Below, one piece after another: positions 54,250-63,145 of a stretch of DNA of 64,000 bases; the stretch's first letter is position 1, and every line of letters starts with the position of its first letter. The stretch lies in the NCBI GenBank assembly GCA_004362315.1, contig SNWL01000010.1, positions 186,001-250,000 on the forward strand, read 5' to 3'. The notes below the pieces were generated by a model. It saw only the letters and a list, made by a program, of their open reading frames with translations, was not told where the DNA came from and did not search any database. A program made the translations under genes and the position numbers. This DNA is from Mycobacterium sp. BK086. GTDB lineage: Bacteria; Actinomycetota; Actinomycetes; Mycobacteriales; Mycobacteriaceae.

Positions 54250-54997
54250 CCGCGTCGCCAGCGTGCAACGACTGCTCACCAGCACCGCTGGCGGCTACCT
54301 GCACAACGTTGTCCGGGACGCCGGACGCACCTGCTCGATCTGTACCACCCCGGTCGATGGATACCCAACCTGTTGGCGGTGCAGCCAATCCGCGTCCCTC
54401 GCCGGCGTGGCCGACCTCGTCGTCCCGCTCACCTACGCTATCGCCGGGCAGCAATCTGCGGTGATGCTTCGCCACTACAAAGACGATCTCAACGCCGGTG
54501 TCCGATTCCAGCACCTCCGGATCATCAACTGGCTGCTCTACCTCGGCCTCGCGCAGCACCAACCGTGCATCGAAGCCCTTGTCGGACAACCGATCACCCG
54601 CCGGCTGGCCATACCGTCATTGCGCGGCCGGCCCGGGCTACACCCGTTCCTGGCACTGGCCCACGACATGGGCGCCGCCGACCGATCACCCCTGTTGGCC
54701 GCCGCACCGCACGCCACCGAAGATCGCATCGTCACTGACGAGCAGTTCGTGCTGTGTCCACCCATCGACCTCACCGGACAGCATGTCCTGATCCTCGACG
54801 ACACCTGGACCACCGGCTCCCGGGCGCAATCAGCGGCGCTGACCCTGCGCCGCGCCGGCGCCGAACGGATCAGCGTCCTGGTGATCGGGCGCTGGGTCGA
54901 CCCGGACTTCGCCGACAACGCCCGGTTTCTTGGCCGCGGGTGCACCCGGGATTACGACCCGCAACGATGTCCGGTGACCGGCGCTACCTGTCCCTGA
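54239..54997 (+). CDS. ComFC-like phosphoribosyltransferase
   Basis: A 252-residue protein with an N-terminal zinc finger (CSICTTPVDGYPTCWRC) and a C-terminal type I phosphoribosyltransferase domain whose PRPP loop is HVLILDDTWTTGSRAQSAA. The domain order is that of ComFC. The ATG at 54239 overlaps dprA by 11 nt. The pairing of dprA with a comFC-like gene suggests a small module for handling single-stranded DNA. Confidence 0.82.
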   Translation: MPIDRVASVQRLLTSTAGGYLHNVVRDAGRTCSICTTPVDGYPTCWRCSQSASLAGVADLVVPLTYAIAGQQSAVMLRHYKDDLNAGVRFQHLRIINWLLYLGLAQHQPCIEALVGQPITRRLAIPSLRGRPGLHPFLALAHDMGAADRSPLLAAAPHATEDRIVTDEQFVLCPPIDLTGQHVLILDDTWTTGSRAQSAALTLRRAGAERISVLVIGRWVDPDFADNARFLGRGCTRDYDPQRCPVTGATCP

Positions 54998-55195
54998 GAC
55001 GCGACTGCTCCAGCGTCACTGTGACGAATCGTGGATGGGGGAGGGGGATGGGCGGAACCCGACCTAATGGTGGTCCATGCCGCGGACCACGCGCGTGCAC
55101 CCCAAAGACGGGCGATTTCACTATCGTGCGGGGTGCCACTCAGCCCGAATACTGCTGCAGGTAAACAAGTTTCGATGAGCAGGCACAGACTTCGC

Positions 55196-56239
55196 CTAGT
55201 CCGCTAGCAGCGACCGGTCGGCGCGCAAGCGCGTGTAGATGCTGCGAACCACACGACGTTTCAGGGCCGAAAAGGCTGCGCCGTGAGATCCTTTCCGGTC
55301 CCGGACTTGGCGGTAGTACTGCTCGCCCGGCGCACCCTTCTTGATCTGGGTCAATGCGATGATGTGCACCGCGGCGTTCACCTGGCGGTTGCCGCCACGG
55401 AAGGGCCGCAGCTGTCCGCGGGTTGTTCCCGACCAATCCGGAATGGGGGCCACGCCGGCCCACCGCGCGAAGGCCGCCTCGCTTTTGAAGCGGCCCACAT
55501 CAGCGGTTTCACCAACGATGCGCGCAGCGGTAAGCGGTCCACAACCATGAAGCTCGAGCAGCGAGGGGGCGGCTGAACGCACCACTGTGCCGATGCGGCG
55601 TTGCAGTTCGTTGATCCGCGGCGTCGCGTCCTGAACGTCCCACAGCTCCTCGCCGGCGATTTCGGCCACCAGCCCGTGATGCCGGGTGAGCATGTCCGCA
55701 ACCGCGGCTTGCGTGGTGCTCCAGCTCAGCGCGCCGGGCTTGACCTCATAGGTGGGATCTATTTCGTGGAGGTGCCACAGCAGGCGCTGGGTGGCTGCTG
55801 TCCGGTACTGCACCAGGTCATCGCGCCGGTCGAGTAGCAGCTTCAACTGCCGGGTGCGTGGAGAGTGCGTGGCGACCGGCAAGTCGGATTCGCGCAGGGC
55901 GACTCGTGCAACGGCCAACGCGTCGATCGGGTCAGACTTGCCCGGGGTCCGTGAGGTCTTGCGGCTGCGGGCCATCAGGTGGGTGGGTACTCGAACGACT
56001 CGATGTCCCGCGTCGATCAGCTCGCGTTCGAGCCGAACAGTCAGACTCCGCACATCCTCGACAGCCCATAACAGTTCGCTGCCAAAGGATTTGCGGGCCC
56101 AGCGGAATGCGTGATGATGACCGGGAGTGGTCGCCTGAACGGTGCGTTCGCCGAGTGCCCGGCCCTGTTCGTCGATAGCGACCATGGTGTGGCTTCGTTT
56201 GTGGGCGTCGACTCCGATGATGATCACAACTGCCTCCAT
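55196..56239 (-). CDS. IS110-family transposase
   Basis: A 347-residue DEDD transposase. The N-terminal RuvC-like domain has Asp in IIGVDAHK, Glu in AVEDVRSL, and Asp residues in KSDPIDALAVAR. The C-terminal transposase-20 domain has LELHGCGPLTAARIVGE and ARWAGVAPIPDWSGT, with the conserved Ser. It is intact. IS110 elements often lack inverted repeats and use a guide (bridge) RNA from the non-coding ends. The flanks 54998-55195 and 56240-56584 are the places to look for it. Confidence 0.93.
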   Translation of the reverse strand: MEAVVIIIGVDAHKRSHTMVAIDEQGRALGERTVQATTPGHHHAFRWARKSFGSELLWAVEDVRSLTVRLERELIDAGHRVVRVPTHLMARSRKTSRTPGKSDPIDALAVARVALRESDLPVATHSPRTRQLKLLLDRRDDLVQYRTAATQRLLWHLHEIDPTYEVKPGALSWSTTQAAVADMLTRHHGLVAEIAGEELWDVQDATPRINELQRRIGTVVRSAAPSLLELHGCGPLTAARIVGETADVGRFKSEAAFARWAGVAPIPDWSGTTRGQLRPFRGGNRQVNAAVHIIALTQIKKGAPGEQYYRQVRDRKGSHGAAFSALKRRVVRSIYTRLRADRSLLAD

Positions 56240-56584
56240 GGGCGTAGGGCGTTGCGCAGCACGGACGGCTGGGCCTGCGGCCTGGCATTATGTGATCGGG
56301 CCAGCGGGTGCGGCAACATCATGGTGGGCCGGGCCGCAGGGTGCGGATGTACCACCCAGCAGGCGGTCGACAGCCCGGAGGCCGTCGCCGCAGCAGCGCG
56401 TCGCAGGACACGCCGGGTTCTGCTGACCGGCGCCGACACCATCCATCGTTGCAGTACCGCGAGGGCCGCATGCTCCTAGAAGCCAGACCCGACAGCAGAA
56501 CCACCATCAGGATATCGCGGTGCAAAGATGCTCCGACACACCAATTTTGCCAACTCGCGCACGCGGGGGCGGTTGCCCTGCTGT
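56240..56584. other. IS110 upstream flank
   Basis: About 345 nt without a credible gene, directly upstream of the IS110 start. It contains several short GC-rich inverted segments and may include the left end and guide RNA of the element. The exact element ends are not visible to me. Confidence 0.4.
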
Positions 56585-57709
56585 TTAGGGGTTCACCGGA
56601 GTCAGCGCCGGCGTCCAGTGGGTGACCAGGTCGTTGGCGGCGACCTGGTTGTAGCCAGCGAAGTGGGTGCTGGTGGTGTTGGCCGGCTGGGCCATACCGA
56701 CGACGACCTGACCGTTGTACTCGTAGAGCGCAAAGGTTTTCAGGGTGTCGATCGCCTGGGTGAACTTGTCGGCATCTGCGGGATCGGCCGCGTCGAACAC
56801 GATCCGCCTTGGCCCCTCGTTATCGACGATGCGGTAGGTGAACGTTGCGAACGGAATATCGACATCGACCGGCCGCAAGGTGGCGGTGCCGTCGGGGTGC
56901 AGTTCGAGTCGAGCGGTGCCGGCGAAATTGGTGAACTGGCCGCCCTGCTGGGCGGCGAGGTCGAGAGTCGCGGCGGGGGTTTTGCAGTCCGGCGCCGGTG
57001 TGCCGCAGGCATATACCGCGACCACGGTGCTGCCGTTGGTGTTGGCGTCGCTGATGTGGCGCACGGTATAGGTCGGATCGACGGTGGTGGTGGTGCGCAC
57101 GAACGCCTGCGCACCGGCACTGAACGTCGCGGTGGTGGCGGAGACCGGCAGCGGTCCACCCTGGGCGAAGCCCTTCTCGAGCCCATCCCTGAGAGCGCGG
57201 CCGCCGAGATCCTCGTAACTCAGCGTGTCGTAGCTGGTGCCTTCGACGCCGGTGCTCTTGACGGTGGGCCATCCCTTGCTACCAGTCGGCCCGGGTGCGA
57301 CGGTCTCCCTCAGGTCGGTGGTTACCCACGTGCGTTGGGCGGGCGCCCAGACGATCTCGTCATCGGCAAGTGGTTCCCACGCGCTGGTCGCCGGGTTGAA
57401 TGCGAAAGCTGTTGCCTTGGCCGTGTTACCGTCCCTGGCGATTGTGTGGCGGTAGCCGACGATGGCGACGCTCTGACCCGTGGGTTGGCGCAGGATGTTG
57501 TAGAAGCCGGCTTTGTAGACGTTCATCGGATCGGGTGCGGCGCTGAAGCCGTCCAACAGGTCTGGCTGCTGAAGTGTCTGGGTCTGTTGTGGTGTCGCGC
57601 TGATAGCTGGCTGCGCGGGTTCGGGGTTCGACTGGCAGGCTGCTGCGGCGAGAATTATCACGCATGCTGCCGCGGCACTGATCCGCCGGCATGGATCGTC
57701 GTTCATCAT
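56585..57709 (-). CDS. Secreted protein, probable lipoprotein
   Basis: A 374-residue protein with a basic N-terminus, a hydrophobic segment ACVIILAAAAC and a Cys at 25 that could be lipidated (a weak lipobox). The mature part is rich in Thr/Ala with DPTYTVRHISDA, VVAVYACGTPAPDCKTP (a probable disulfide) and LELHPDGTATLRPVDVDIPF. I do not recognise the family. CAGGAG precedes the ATG. It starts a run of secreted-protein genes beside the IS110 element. Confidence 0.75.
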   Translation of the reverse strand: MMNDDPCRRISAAAACVIILAAAACQSNPEPAQPAISATPQQTQTLQQPDLLDGFSAAPDPMNVYKAGFYNILRQPTGQSVAIVGYRHTIARDGNTAKATAFAFNPATSAWEPLADDEIVWAPAQRTWVTTDLRETVAPGPTGSKGWPTVKSTGVEGTSYDTLSYEDLGGRALRDGLEKGFAQGGPLPVSATTATFSAGAQAFVRTTTTVDPTYTVRHISDANTNGSTVVAVYACGTPAPDCKTPAATLDLAAQQGGQFTNFAGTARLELHPDGTATLRPVDVDIPFATFTYRIVDNEGPRRIVFDAADPADADKFTQAIDTLKTFALYEYNGQVVVGMAQPANTTSTHFAGYNQVAANDLVTHWTPALTPVNP

Positions 57710-57894
57710 TTGCTCCTGCGGCTCTCGATGGGTGAGTGTACTTGCTGGACAACGCTATTTCGGGGTCTTTACATTGGCGCCCAGCGAGATTGGCGGGGCC
57801 AGATGGGTCGGTCGATCGCGATGTGCGGTTGCGGGCTGTCGCGCCCTTTCCGGGCTACGGATGCGACAGGTGCCCAGGCGTACTCCGCTCGCAT

Positions 57895-58578
57895 TCACGA
57901 TTTCGACTGTGTCGCAATGGCATCGATCAACACCGCACCTTGACCGACCGGATCGTCGACCGAGCTGCAGACGACGACGTCGATGACCATGTCGGCTTTG
58001 GCTGCCAGGGCCCGCTCACACCGCGAGCTCGGGCCGATCTGCGCCAGGGTCATCGGGGCCCCCGCCGCGGAGACCGGTTGGCCCAGTTGCCACGGCCTCG
58101 ACGCTCCAGACGGGGGGATCACCGTCACGACCCGCTGGGCGCACGCATCCCACTGCGCGGCCGAGTCCTGAAGATACTGCCGAGCGTCGGCGGGGGAGCC
58201 GAACTGCACAGCAGTCTCTTGGACGAGGTGTTGCGCGTCGGCGTCTTTGCCGTCGGCCAACACCGTGGTCACCGTCGCGATCCATGGACGGCCGGCGTAC
58301 GCCTGCTGTTGACCAGGCCGCCACGCACCCAAGCAGTCGCTCGGCGAGATCCGCGCCGCCGTGTCGGTCAGTCGTGGACTGGACCCCACCACCACGATGT
58401 TCGGTGACCCGGTGATGGCCGAGACCGCAGCCGCATCAGCCATGCCCGCTTCCGGCCCGGCTTGTGTGTTGCTCCAAAACGTCGGCGCTGACACCGGTGC
58501 CGCGCCGGCGGAGGCGAGCCCCACGGTACCGGCGACGACGGTGAGCCCGGCCAGAGCGCTGATCGAGCTGCAAATCAT
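57895..58578 (-). CDS. Secreted PknH_C-like sensor-domain protein
   Basis: A 227-residue protein with an N-terminal signal-like helix (ALAGLTVVAGTVGLASAGAA) and the four-Cys sensor pattern shared with the proteins at 58899 and 63146: DCLGAW, then WDACAQR, then RCERAL, then VVVCSSV. This matches the extracellular PknH_C sensor fold of mycobacterial Ser/Thr kinases, which has two disulfides. The ATG at 58578 follows AAGGAGGA; the longer open frame is not used. Two TAGTTGTnGC motifs lie upstream. Likely an envelope ligand-binding protein. Confidence 0.8.
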   Translation of the reverse strand: MICSSISALAGLTVVAGTVGLASAGAAPVSAPTFWSNTQAGPEAGMADAAAVSAITGSPNIVVVGSSPRLTDTAARISPSDCLGAWRPGQQQAYAGRPWIATVTTVLADGKDADAQHLVQETAVQFGSPADARQYLQDSAAQWDACAQRVVTVIPPSGASRPWQLGQPVSAAGAPMTLAQIGPSSRCERALAAKADMVIDVVVCSSVDDPVGQGAVLIDAIATQSKS

Positions 58579-58630
58579 GCGACATCCTCCTTGACCTTGG
58601 TGGTGCTCGCCACTTCGACGCACCAACTGT

Positions 58631-58671
58631 GCGACAACTATGACAGAGATATCAGCTCGATGCAACAACTA
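58631..58671 (-). promoter_or_regulatory. TAGTTGTnGC motifs upstream of the 57895-58578 gene
   Basis: The minus strand reads TAGTTGTCGC (58631-58640) and TAGTTGTTGCA (58661-58671), 30 nt apart, 50-95 nt before the start at 58578. They match motifs upstream of the other sensor genes. Confidence 0.6.
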
Positions 58672-58827
58672 ATTGGGCCGAGCGTCACGCTGCGATATCT
58701 GGATCATGCGCGGGTGGATGCACACGGAAAAGAAGTGTTTAGCTGGAAAATGAGCGGACATCGCCAGTAGCTAAACCAGCATGCCAGCGTCGCGACAACG
58801 GTTTGCGCATCAACTAAGGCGTTGCAT

Positions 58828-58858
58828 TAGTTGTGGCGCCGTGCTTCACTTGTTGCAG
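58828..58858 (+). promoter_or_regulatory. TAGTTGTnGCG motifs upstream of the 58899 gene
   Basis: TAGTTGTGGCG (58828-58838) and ACTTGTTGCAG (58848-58858) lie 40-70 nt before the ATG at 58899, 20 nt apart (about two helical turns). They are the same motif as at 58631, 60001, 60181 and 62888-62946. Confidence 0.6.
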
Positions 58859-58898
58859 CAGTACGGCGACCGCTACCGCCACCGACAAGGAGACCACC

Positions 58899-59933
58899 AT
58901 GCACACCACCCACCCCGGCTCCCCGGCCGGCGCCGAAGACCTCACCGTCCCCAGCCCCACCGCCTGGCGCGCCCGTCCCTGGCTCGGCAGCCCGGATTAC
59001 CGTCCGGCGCCGCGGCCACTCGCCCCGGCGGCATACCCCCAGGCGCAGGACGGTCGGCAGGTTTTGCGCCCCGCCATCGGGCTCGCGCCGACGGCCCCCG
59101 CCGCCGCTGCCGGGCCCTGGGTGCGCGGCTACCCGGCGATGCCGCTACCCGGCCCGTGGGCGCCGCCGGCTCCGCCACGAAGCAAGCGCCGGTGGCTGAT
59201 CGCCGGCGGTGCCGCCGCCACGATCGCGGCCGTCGTCGCCACCGTGGTGACGGTCGGTGTCAGTGACGATTCCGTGCCCGCAGCCACCTCGACGCCGACC
59301 ATCGCCCCAGCCACCGCCGCGGCGGCGCCGACCCCGACTGCCCCGACCACGCAGCCCGTCTCGACAGCGGCCCTGACCAGTCTGCTGCTCGACCCCGCGG
59401 CGATCAATGCCGCCATGGGCGTCAACGGGATGGACGTCCGCGCACCCGGTACCCGGGATGCCCTCTTCACCGATACCCTCGACCAGCCGCAATGCGCTGG
59501 GGCCTGGGGACCGTTGCTGCAAGCCGCCTACACCGGCAGCGGCTACCTGGCGGTGCAGAGCCAGATCCTTCGCGAGCCCACTGACGATCAGTGGCTGCAC
59601 ACTGTCTTCCAGGGGGTCGTCAGTTTCTCCAGCGCCGAGAAGGCCAAGGCCTATGTCAGCAGCGAATCCCAGAAATGGGGACGATGCACCGGGGTGACCC
59701 TGAAGGTCGTCGGGTCAGGCGATCACGGCGCCTGGACCATCGCCTCGGCCAACACCACCCGAACCGTCCTCACCTCGCTCGCCACCTTGGAGGGTGCCCG
59801 GGGATGGGGCTGCCAGCATGCGATGACCGCACGCAACAACGTGGTGGTCGACGTTGCGGCGTGCAGCGTCAACCCCGGCAACCAGGGCGAGACGATCGCC
59901 ACCAGGATCGCCGATCGCATCCCGACCGCCTGA
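58899..59933 (+). CDS. Membrane-anchored PknH_C-like sensor-domain protein
   Basis: A 344-residue protein. It has a Pro/Ala-rich cytoplasmic N-terminus (1-95), one membrane helix (about 98-120, RWLIAGGAAATIAAVVATVV), a Thr/Pro/Ala-rich linker and a C-terminal sensor domain. Its four Cys are in QCAGAWG, WGRCTGV, WGCQHAM and VAACSV. The layout equals the transmembrane and extracellular half of PknH without the kinase domain. The ATG at 58899 has AAGGAGA upstream. A strong hairpin follows the stop. It may relay or modulate an envelope signal. Confidence 0.83.
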   Translation: MHTTHPGSPAGAEDLTVPSPTAWRARPWLGSPDYRPAPRPLAPAAYPQAQDGRQVLRPAIGLAPTAPAAAAGPWVRGYPAMPLPGPWAPPAPPRSKRRWLIAGGAAATIAAVVATVVTVGVSDDSVPAATSTPTIAPATAAAAPTPTAPTTQPVSTAALTSLLLDPAAINAAMGVNGMDVRAPGTRDALFTDTLDQPQCAGAWGPLLQAAYTGSGYLAVQSQILREPTDDQWLHTVFQGVVSFSSAEKAKAYVSSESQKWGRCTGVTLKVVGSGDHGAWTIASANTTRTVLTSLATLEGARGWGCQHAMTARNNVVVDVAACSVNPGNQGETIATRIADRIPTA

Positions 59934-59943
59934 TAACTCCCAT

Positions 59944-59977
59944 GACACTGCCCCGGCGACGTCGCCGGGGCAGTGTT
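59944..59977. terminator. Strong hairpin after the sensor gene
   Basis: GACACTGCCCCGGCGAC (59944-59960) is followed at once by its near-perfect complement GTCGCCGGGGCAGTGTT (59961-59977). The 17-bp GC-rich stem begins about 10 nt after the stop at 59933. There is no U-tract, as is common for mycobacterial terminators. Confidence 0.75.
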
Positions 59978-60000
59978 GCAGCGCCATAAGGCGGGACCAC

Positions 60001-60192
60001 AAGTTGTAGCGGATGAATGGTCGGTGCTGTTCGCCGAGAGGCGGCGCGAGTCGGGGCGAGATCCCCACGGCACCAGGAAAATCCGCCGTCAAAGGCGACA
60101 CGATCGCCCGTGGTGGCCCGGTATGCCACCACCGCGTGACGCAACATCAATGCTTCAAATTGAGGCTGCCATCCGGTATGGTGTTGTAGCGG
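60001..60192 (+). promoter_or_regulatory. Motif copies upstream of the FHA-Xre gene
   Basis: AAGTTGTAGCGG (60001-60012) and GTGTTGTAGCGG (60181-60192) precede the ATG at 60216; the second copy is 24 nt from it. GACGCAACATC near 60138 is a possible inverted half-site. They belong to the TAGTTGTnGCG motif set. Confidence 0.5.
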
Positions 60193-60215
60193 TGAGACAG
60201 GATAGAAGGGCGCCG

Positions 60216-61343
60216 ATGGAGACCACGGAACAGATCACAACAACGCCCGCCGGCACCACGCCGGCCCTCGTCATCGAGGTTGATGGCCGCGGTTACACCG
60301 CCCAGCCGTTCGACGGCCCCATCGTGGTGGGGCGGTCGTTTCCCGCCCAAGTGCTCGTCGACCACTCCTGGATTTCTCGCACCCACGTGCGGCTCGAACC
60401 GTCGGCACAGGGCTGGACTGCGGTGGACATCAGCCGCAACGGGATGTTCCTGAACGGTGAGCGTCAGCCGGCCGTACCGATCACCGGTGATGTCACCCTG
60501 CATCTCGGCAACCCCGATGGCGTCCCGGTGCATCTGCGCCTCACCGAGGCCGAGGCTTTCGACAACGAAGATGACGATGACTTCGCCGAAGACAGCGACC
60601 TCGAGGTCACCGATCCCGGCGTGCTGCGCGCCGGCCGGGCGGTAGCCGCCCGGCGCGAACAACTCGAACTCAGCCAGCGGTGGCTCGCCCGCGAGAAGAT
60701 CGTCAACGGAGGAACCCTGATCGCGTTCGAAAAGGGTCGCCGCTTCCCCCGACGCCAGACATTAGCCCGGCTCGAGGAGGCACTGCAGTGGCCGCGGGGG
60801 ACGATCCAACGACTGCGCGACGGCCATTACCCACCCGAAGCTGTCACGGCCGTTCCCACCGACGACGACCGCACCGCGGCCGTCACTGGTGTCACCGGCA
60901 GCACCGTGCAGGCCCCATTGATGGCCGAAGCGGTGCAAATGGCTCTGGGCGGTCTCAACGCCGCCATCGAGAATCTTCCTGCGCCAAGCGATTCAGCCTT
61001 CACCGCACGTGCCAGCGCAACACTGTCCGACCTGCGCCGACTAGAAGCGGTGGCCTCCAGCGCCGCCCGCGGCGCCAAGGGCGCCCCGGAGGTCGTCATG
61101 ACGTTGAGCGCGGTGCGCAAGGCCTACACCGAGCTGATGCTCAAGGCCGCCCGGGCACCTGGAGCCACCCTGGGCCAGCGCCTATTCGCCGCACGGCACC
61201 GCGCTGAGCTCAACCAGGAGGAAGCGGCCAACGCTGCCGGCGTGCCGGCGGACACCATCATCGCCACCGAAGCCGAAGATCGGCTGGCCCCCGACGCCAT
61301 CGCCGCCATCGAGGCGTTGGTCACCGCGCTGAACCGCCGCTGA
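60216..61343 (+). CDS. FHA-domain protein with two Xre-type helix-turn-helix segments
   Basis: A 375-residue protein. The FHA phosphothreonine-binding domain (about 15-112) has the full fingerprint: Gly39-Arg40, Ser54-x-x-His57, Asn75-Gly76 and Asn80-Gly81. After an acidic linker come a helix-turn-helix (VAARREQLELSQRWLAREKIVNGG, then IAFEKGRR) and, at the C-terminus, a second one (LGQRLFAARHRAELNQEEAANAAGV). FHA domains read Ser/Thr-kinase phosphorylation, so this could convert kinase signalling into transcription. The ATG at 60216 is preferred over the open frame beginning at 59973, which would run over the promoter motifs. It is the best candidate to bind the shared motif. Confidence 0.85.
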   Translation: METTEQITTTPAGTTPALVIEVDGRGYTAQPFDGPIVVGRSFPAQVLVDHSWISRTHVRLEPSAQGWTAVDISRNGMFLNGERQPAVPITGDVTLHLGNPDGVPVHLRLTEAEAFDNEDDDDFAEDSDLEVTDPGVLRAGRAVAARREQLELSQRWLAREKIVNGGTLIAFEKGRRFPRRQTLARLEEALQWPRGTIQRLRDGHYPPEAVTAVPTDDDRTAAVTGVTGSTVQAPLMAEAVQMALGGLNAAIENLPAPSDSAFTARASATLSDLRRLEAVASSAARGAKGAPEVVMTLSAVRKAYTELMLKAARAPGATLGQRLFAARHRAELNQEEAANAAGVPADTIIATEAEDRLAPDAIAAIEALVTALNRR

Positions 61344-61690
61344 GGTTAGTGATCGACCGCGGCCTCGATTCCGCCAGACGGGCATTGCGGGGTGATCACC
61401 CAATCCGACGGCGACAGTCCGCGCACTCGCCCGACAGGAGTTGGAGGAATTCGCCGACTTCGTGGCGGCGTTGGCGCGACAGCAGTGCAGCACCGACAGC
61501 GTTTGTCACAGATGCGCGGTGAACCGCCGCGGGGACGCTCGGGTTGATGGAGATGTTCGCCCGCGGCCCGACGATGGGGGCACCGACTGGAGGACCCGGC
61601 TGGTCCGGGCTGGTCTGCGGGGGCACCTGGCGCGCTTCAAGAAGTTCGTCCCGACGCAAACACACGCCGACGGACCGCCAAGGACTCTGC
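61344..61690. other. Intergenic region, possible small ORF
   Basis: About 350 nt. A plus-strand frame from a TTG at 61441 (MEEFADFVAALARQQ...) has an amphipathic start but no proper ribosome site, and overlaps the next gene's 3' end. I do not call it a gene. Confidence 0.3.
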
Positions 61691-62125
61691 TCAGTCTGTT
61701 GGAGGTCGGTGGATCACTGACGGGACTTCGCTGATTTCGCACACACCGACCTTGTGTTCGGCGCCCAGGCGAAGAACTACGTTGCGGGCCTGCGCGGCGA
61801 CCGGCCATCCAAATGCGACGTAGATAATGGAGTATCCGATCGCGTAGTCGGCGCACTCAATGTCGTCGTCCCACTCCGGAGCGTCGGACCCGTTCAGCGG
61901 CGGATAAATACCAATTAGTTCGCGATAGAACGAGCTGAGCGCGGGAGTGGTCACGGCGGCGTCGTCGTACGAATGCGGTTCAGACCACTCTGCCTGCTTT
62001 TTGAACCACTCCAACAACGAGACGTCGTCTGCGGGCACCCCTTCCGCCGCAAATGCAAAGATGTCGTACGACAATTGACTGAGGTCCTCCTCCCGAACCC
62101 AGAACCCAGAACCCGACTTTCGCAC
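61691..62125 (-). CDS. Unknown acidic protein, orphan immunity-like
   Basis: A 144-residue acidic, Trp/Tyr-rich soluble protein (WFKKQAEWSEPHSYDD, YRELIGIYPPLNGSD, ECADYAIGYSIIYVAFGW). The style resembles immunity proteins of polymorphic-toxin systems, but no toxin is adjacent and I do not recognise a named family. The start is GTG at 62125. A+T content is higher than in neighbours, suggesting transfer. Confidence 0.55.
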   Translation of the reverse strand: MRKSGSGFWVREEDLSQLSYDIFAFAAEGVPADDVSLLEWFKKQAEWSEPHSYDDAAVTTPALSSFYRELIGIYPPLNGSDAPEWDDDIECADYAIGYSIIYVAFGWPVAAQARNVVLRLGAEHKVGVCEISEVPSVIHRPPTD

Positions 62126-62480
62126 GGTCAGTGGTTGAGCAGCATAGCGTTCGTACGATCACCCTCGAAGCTGTTATGCCTCAATGTCGTAACTCGAAGG
62201 CAACTGCCTAACAATTACCCCGCGGCGCCGATGCCAGCCAGCCAAGGGCGTCAATGAGTTGCGTTGCCTCGTAATGCCCACGCTAGGCCGACACTGCATA
62301 ACGGTGAGGAATTGGACATGCCGAAACGCGACTCTTGTTCAAGCGACTCTGAAACCCATGGCGGCAAGAACCATTCAACCGTCCGATCTCTGCGCGATTT
62401 TGCGGTCTTCGGATATGCGCCTGCCGCTCAGCCGCTCGACAGTGGCCCCGGGCACGTCAGGCAACGGGCAGCCGACTCGA

Positions 62481-62858
62481 CTATCCGCGTCCGTCGCCGG
62501 CTTCCCCATCCCTCGGCCCATCGTCTGATTGGCCGGCCACCGAAGTGCCGTCCGGGTCCTGCTCATCGACTGGCCAACTCGGGTACCGCCGGCGCTTGCG
62601 CACGGGATAGCCGCCGCGCTCGGCCAATGAGCGCAGCTGGCGCAGTGCGAAAGTGCGGCCACGGCCCCCGGCCGGGATGACGATCCCCGCCCACAAGCCC
62701 TCGGCACCCGCCGTCTCACAGGCCTCCCGCGCACACTGCCACCGCAGCGGGCAGACCCGGCACAGCGCCTTGGCGCCCTCGTCGACACGCTCGGTCCAGC
62801 GGTCCGGATCCACTTGGCACGCCAGTACGTGCGAATCCCAATCCTGCGCCAAGTTCAC
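62481..62858 (-). CDS. WhiB-like Fe-S regulator
   Basis: A 125-residue WhiB-family protein with cluster ligands Cys14 and Cys33, Cys36, Cys42 (CRVCPLRWQC), the turn GLWAGIVIP, and a basic segment RKRRRYPSW as DNA-contacting tail. The start is GTG with AGGAAGG upstream. Its upstream region contains the densest cluster of the TAGTTGTnGCG motif, shared with the divergent sensor gene. Confidence 0.9.
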   Translation of the reverse strand: MNLAQDWDSHVLACQVDPDRWTERVDEGAKALCRVCPLRWQCAREACETAGAEGLWAGIVIPAGGRGRTFALRQLRSLAERGGYPVRKRRRYPSWPVDEQDPDGTSVAGQSDDGPRDGEAGDGRG

Positions 62859-62887
62859 GATCGCACCTTCCTCCGTAGGGTTACGCT

Positions 62888-62946
62888 AAGTTGTCGCATC
62901 ATTGGAGCACATAGTTGTGGCGTCACGCAACAACATAGTTGTTGCG
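62888..62946. promoter_or_regulatory. Operator cluster with perfect dyad between whiB-like and sensor genes
   Basis: AAGTTGTCGCA (62888-62898), TAGTTGTGGCG (62912-62922) and TAGTTGTTGCG (62936-62946) are spaced exactly 24 nt apart. The last is the right arm of a perfect inverted repeat: CGCAACAAC, spacer ATA, GTTGTTGCG (62926-62946). The cluster starts about 30 nt upstream of the WhiB start. Confidence 0.72.
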
Positions 62947-63074
62947 ACGGCGAGTACGACGTCCCTACGCGACAGGGATATCATGGTTGACCTCGCTAAA
63001 CATGCCGCGAAGATCCCCATTTCCCGACCGCGGAGTCGCGTGCTCAGATCGCGGCAACACCAAAACCAGCCCAA

Positions 63075-63119
63075 TATTGTTGCATAACATGTTGCGATGC
63101 GATACTGTCGCTACAACAT
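63075..63119. promoter_or_regulatory. Further motif copies upstream of the 63146 sensor gene
   Basis: TATTGTTGCAT (63075-63085), ATGTTGCGATGCG (63089-63101) and the inverted copy GTCGCTACAACAT (63107-63119) lie 27-70 nt before the ATG at 63146. They extend the operator cluster at 62888. Confidence 0.55.
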
Positions 63120-63145
63120 CAGTACGAAGGGCTCAGGGGACGATC

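Noticed and set aside
61441..61734. Plus-strand 97-codon ORF after the FHA-Xre gene
   Set aside because: TTG start with no usable ribosome-site spacing, Arg-rich shadow-like tail, and overlap with the 3' end of the opposite gene.
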